A DNA stretch of 5,229 nucleotides, taken from an uncultured Mollicutes bacterium (GTDB lineage: Bacteria; Bacillota_I; Bacilli_A; Acholeplasmatales; Anaeroplasmataceae). The stretch lies in NCBI GenBank assembly GCA_937905855.1, contig CALCWU010000127.1:1-5229 (forward strand), given 5' to 3'. This document shows, piece by piece, positions 3,795 through 5,229 of the stretch. The notes under the pieces are model-generated. The model was not told where the DNA came from, made no database searches, and was given only the letters and a program-made list of their open reading frames with translations. The translations under genes were made by a program, and so were the position numbers. Within the stretch, counting starts at the first letter, position 1, and the number at the start of each line of letters is the position of its first letter.

Positions 3795-5229
3795 CATTTA
3801 AAATTTATTTTTCCATGACGACTACATTTATTTTTAAATATTCCCTCAAGGTTTCTACCACATATCGGACATTTATTATAATATCTAGCAAGAATATTTA
3901 ATACATTTTCTAATGGCTTATATAAATTATTACTAAATAGATTATTTTTATTATCAGTCAATAATTTATTAAAAATAGCCTTCCGACATGTATCATCAAC
4001 ATCCTTAAAATAATCAAGTTTTATGTCCATCAAAATAAATTCATAATCTATTTCAAGCAAATGACAAATATACCTATTAAGAATTCCGCGTCTAGCTTCT
4101 ACAACAAAAGCCTTGTCCATTTTCAAATATTTATTATACTTAATTTTCAAATATTCACTATGAGCATCAATTGATGATTTATTATTTATATCCTTTTTAG
4201 AATTCATAAATGAATCATCAATTATATGACAAATATCAGAATAACTATTTTGGTAAATTTCAAAAATTATATTATTTGCTTTTTCATTTCGAAAATTAAA
4301 TAATAGGTGCTTTAAGGCCTCTTCATTATTTTTTTGCAAATAATAATATCTACCTATTAAGTATTTAGCATCATCACTTTCATTCTCATATTTACATATA
4401 TATTTAAGTACAGGTTCATAATTATAGATTTCAAAATACTTAAACAATGACTTCTTGCCATCATATTCGTTAATCTGCAATTGCTTTAATATATATTTAA
4501 ATCCAACTTCTAACGTTTCATTATTAGGACTACCACTCAAATAATACTTAATTAAATAGCTAATTGCCGTCACATCATTATTACTTGCTAAATATTCATA
4601 GGTTTTAATTTTAATAGTAATTGCTTCTGAAACAGACAAATATTTTTCATCGATAAGACAAATTATATTAATATAAATATCTCTAGCACTCAAAAAATCA
4701 ATATTATTAATATATTTGATTATTTTAATAGCAAAAGGCTTAAATTCTATATAATCACAATAATTCTTACAAAATTCTAATGTTCTTTTAACATATTCCT
4801 TAAAGCAATAGAAGTTCAATTTATTATCTATAATATTGCATAAGCCATCCATATAATACTTAGTTGAATCCTTTATACCATATGCAGCACAATAATCACC
4901 ACAATCCATATAAGCTGTAAAGCTACCATTTGTTATAGCAGCTATATAATATTCCCAAGTTTTTTTCACTTGATTCTTACTTAGCTCATAATATCCTAGA
5001 AGCGTTAAAGCTCTTGGTTGATTTTTAGCTTTCTTTAAATACAAAATTGCTTTATCATATTTTTCCTGTAAGAAATAGCATTCACCAATAGCTTGATTAA
5101 CGAAGTCTGTTTCCTTTTCTTTTAAGAAATAATTTAAGCATTCATCTAAGAGATTCTTATTTTCATATAGCTTAATAAAATCATAAGTATGTAATAAATA
5201 CAAATAATTATACGCTTTATTTTCAATTA
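3794..5229 (-). CDS. TPR-like repeat protein with C-terminal zinc-binding motif (5' end outside window)
   Basis: This leftward reading frame is open to the right edge, so only the last 477 residues are seen. A TTG at 5203 could be mistaken for a start, but eight more sense codons precede it (IENKAYNY), no Shine-Dalgarno is near, and the true start is probably outside. The visible chain is almost entirely paired helices of TPR or Sel1-like character. The clearest units are AIGECYFLQEKYDKAILYLK (about 46-65), ALTLLGYYELSKNQVKKTWE (about 72-91) and AKYLIGRYYYLQKNNEEALK (about 298-317). Less regular helices lie between and after them. The last 25 residues hold CPICGR, then CSRHG: a Cys-X2-Cys-X11-Cys-X2-His zinc-binding pattern. 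No membrane segment is visible, so this part is presumably a cytoplasmic scaffold or adaptor unless an unseen N-terminus says otherwise. It heads a set with two lipoprotein genes. TPR-like is a pattern judgement; the function is unknown. Confidence 0.85.
   Translation of the reverse strand, partial: IENKAYNYLYLLHTYDFIKLYENKNLLDECLNYFLKEKETDFVNQAIGECYFLQEKYDKAILYLKKAKNQPRALTLLGYYELSKNQVKKTWEYYIAAITNGSFTAYMDCGDYCAAYGIKDSTKYYMDGLCNIIDNKLNFYCFKEYVKRTLEFCKNYCDYIEFKPFAIKIIKYINNIDFLSARDIYINIICLIDEKYLSVSEAITIKIKTYEYLASNNDVTAISYLIKYYLSGSPNNETLEVGFKYILKQLQINEYDGKKSLFKYFEIYNYEPVLKYICKYENESDDAKYLIGRYYYLQKNNEEALKHLLFNFRNEKANNIIFEIYQNSYSDICHIIDDSFMNSKKDINNKSSIDAHSEYLKIKYNKYLKMDKAFVVEARRGILNRYICHLLEIDYEFILMDIKLDYFKDVDDTCRKAIFNKLLTDNKNNLFSNNLYKPLENVLNILARYYNKCPICGRNLEGIFKNKCSRHGKINFK
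3815..3871 (-). other. C2CH zinc-binding motif at the end of the TPR-like protein
   Basis: This segment encodes the ligands C453, C456, C468 and H471 of the visible 477-residue chain, spaced C-X2-C-X11-C-X2-H. The first knuckle reads CPICGR, a classical zinc-ribbon turn; the second is CSRHG. Only six residues follow, so it is a terminal ribbon. Zinc binding is inferred from spacing only. Confidence 0.6.

Noticed and set aside
3794..3796. TGA read as tryptophan (Mycoplasma code) given the low G+C
   Set aside because: TGA here ends the TPR-like gene right at the next gene's Shine-Dalgarno, and readthrough would soon meet a further in-frame TGA. The Trp codons I checked in these genes are TGG.
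3783..3797. ATG at 3797 as the start of the first lipoprotein (ATGA overlap with the preceding stop)
   Set aside because: The overlap is tempting, but the only good Shine-Dalgarno (3790-3794) lies downstream of it and is correctly spaced for ATG 3782, which also gives a normal MKK-type signal peptide.
3641..3901. Rightward open frame of 86 codons opposite the first lipoprotein and TPR-like gene junction
   Set aside because: It lies antisense to two genes with good start, signal and motif evidence, has no clear ribosome-binding site, and its composition (Ser, Thr, Phe, Lys) is a mirror of the AT-rich opposite strand.

Overview
The window is AT-rich DNA (roughly a quarter to a third G+C by eye) with dense genes, Gram-positive style Shine-Dalgarno sequences (GGAG, AGGAG, AAGGA), two lipoproteins with classical lipoboxes, and TATAAT-type promoters. 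This suggests a low-GC Firmicute, for example a gut-associated member of the Bacilli, Erysipelotrichia or Clostridia. TGA ends one gene, and the Trp codons I checked are TGG, so the standard bacterial code applies rather than the Mycoplasma code. I cannot name the species.

Left part (1-1531): the 5' part of an ABC exporter half-transporter gene runs leftward off the window. A LysR-family regulator gene runs rightward from the same 108-bp intergenic region. That region holds an extended -10 promoter for the transporter and a 12-bp perfect palindrome, so the pair looks like a regulator and its divergent target, although this is inferred from layout.

Middle (1532-2745): mscL (large-conductance mechanosensitive channel, leftward) and a short formate/nitrite-transporter-family gene (rightward) diverge from about 140 bp that contains one good promoter for each. 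mscL converges on the LysR gene with only 3 bp between the stop codons. Its intrinsic terminator appears to lie inside the 3' coding end of the LysR gene.

Right part (2742-5229): a leftward, tightly packed, probably co-transcribed set of three genes. First is a TPR-like helical-repeat protein with a C-terminal C2CH zinc-binding motif; its 5' end lies beyond the window. Two small lipoproteins of unknown function follow. Spacing is 11 bp and then 3 bp, and each lipoprotein's Shine-Dalgarno sequence overlaps the end of the preceding gene. The last lipoprotein gene converges on the transporter gene; their stop codons overlap by three bases inside the loop of a shared terminator hairpin. This three-gene set is the least explained part of the window and the best candidate for something undescribed.

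The only non-coding stretches are 584-691 and 1952-2091. Both are promoter regions described below. No RNA genes, insertion sequences or CRISPR arrays were seen.
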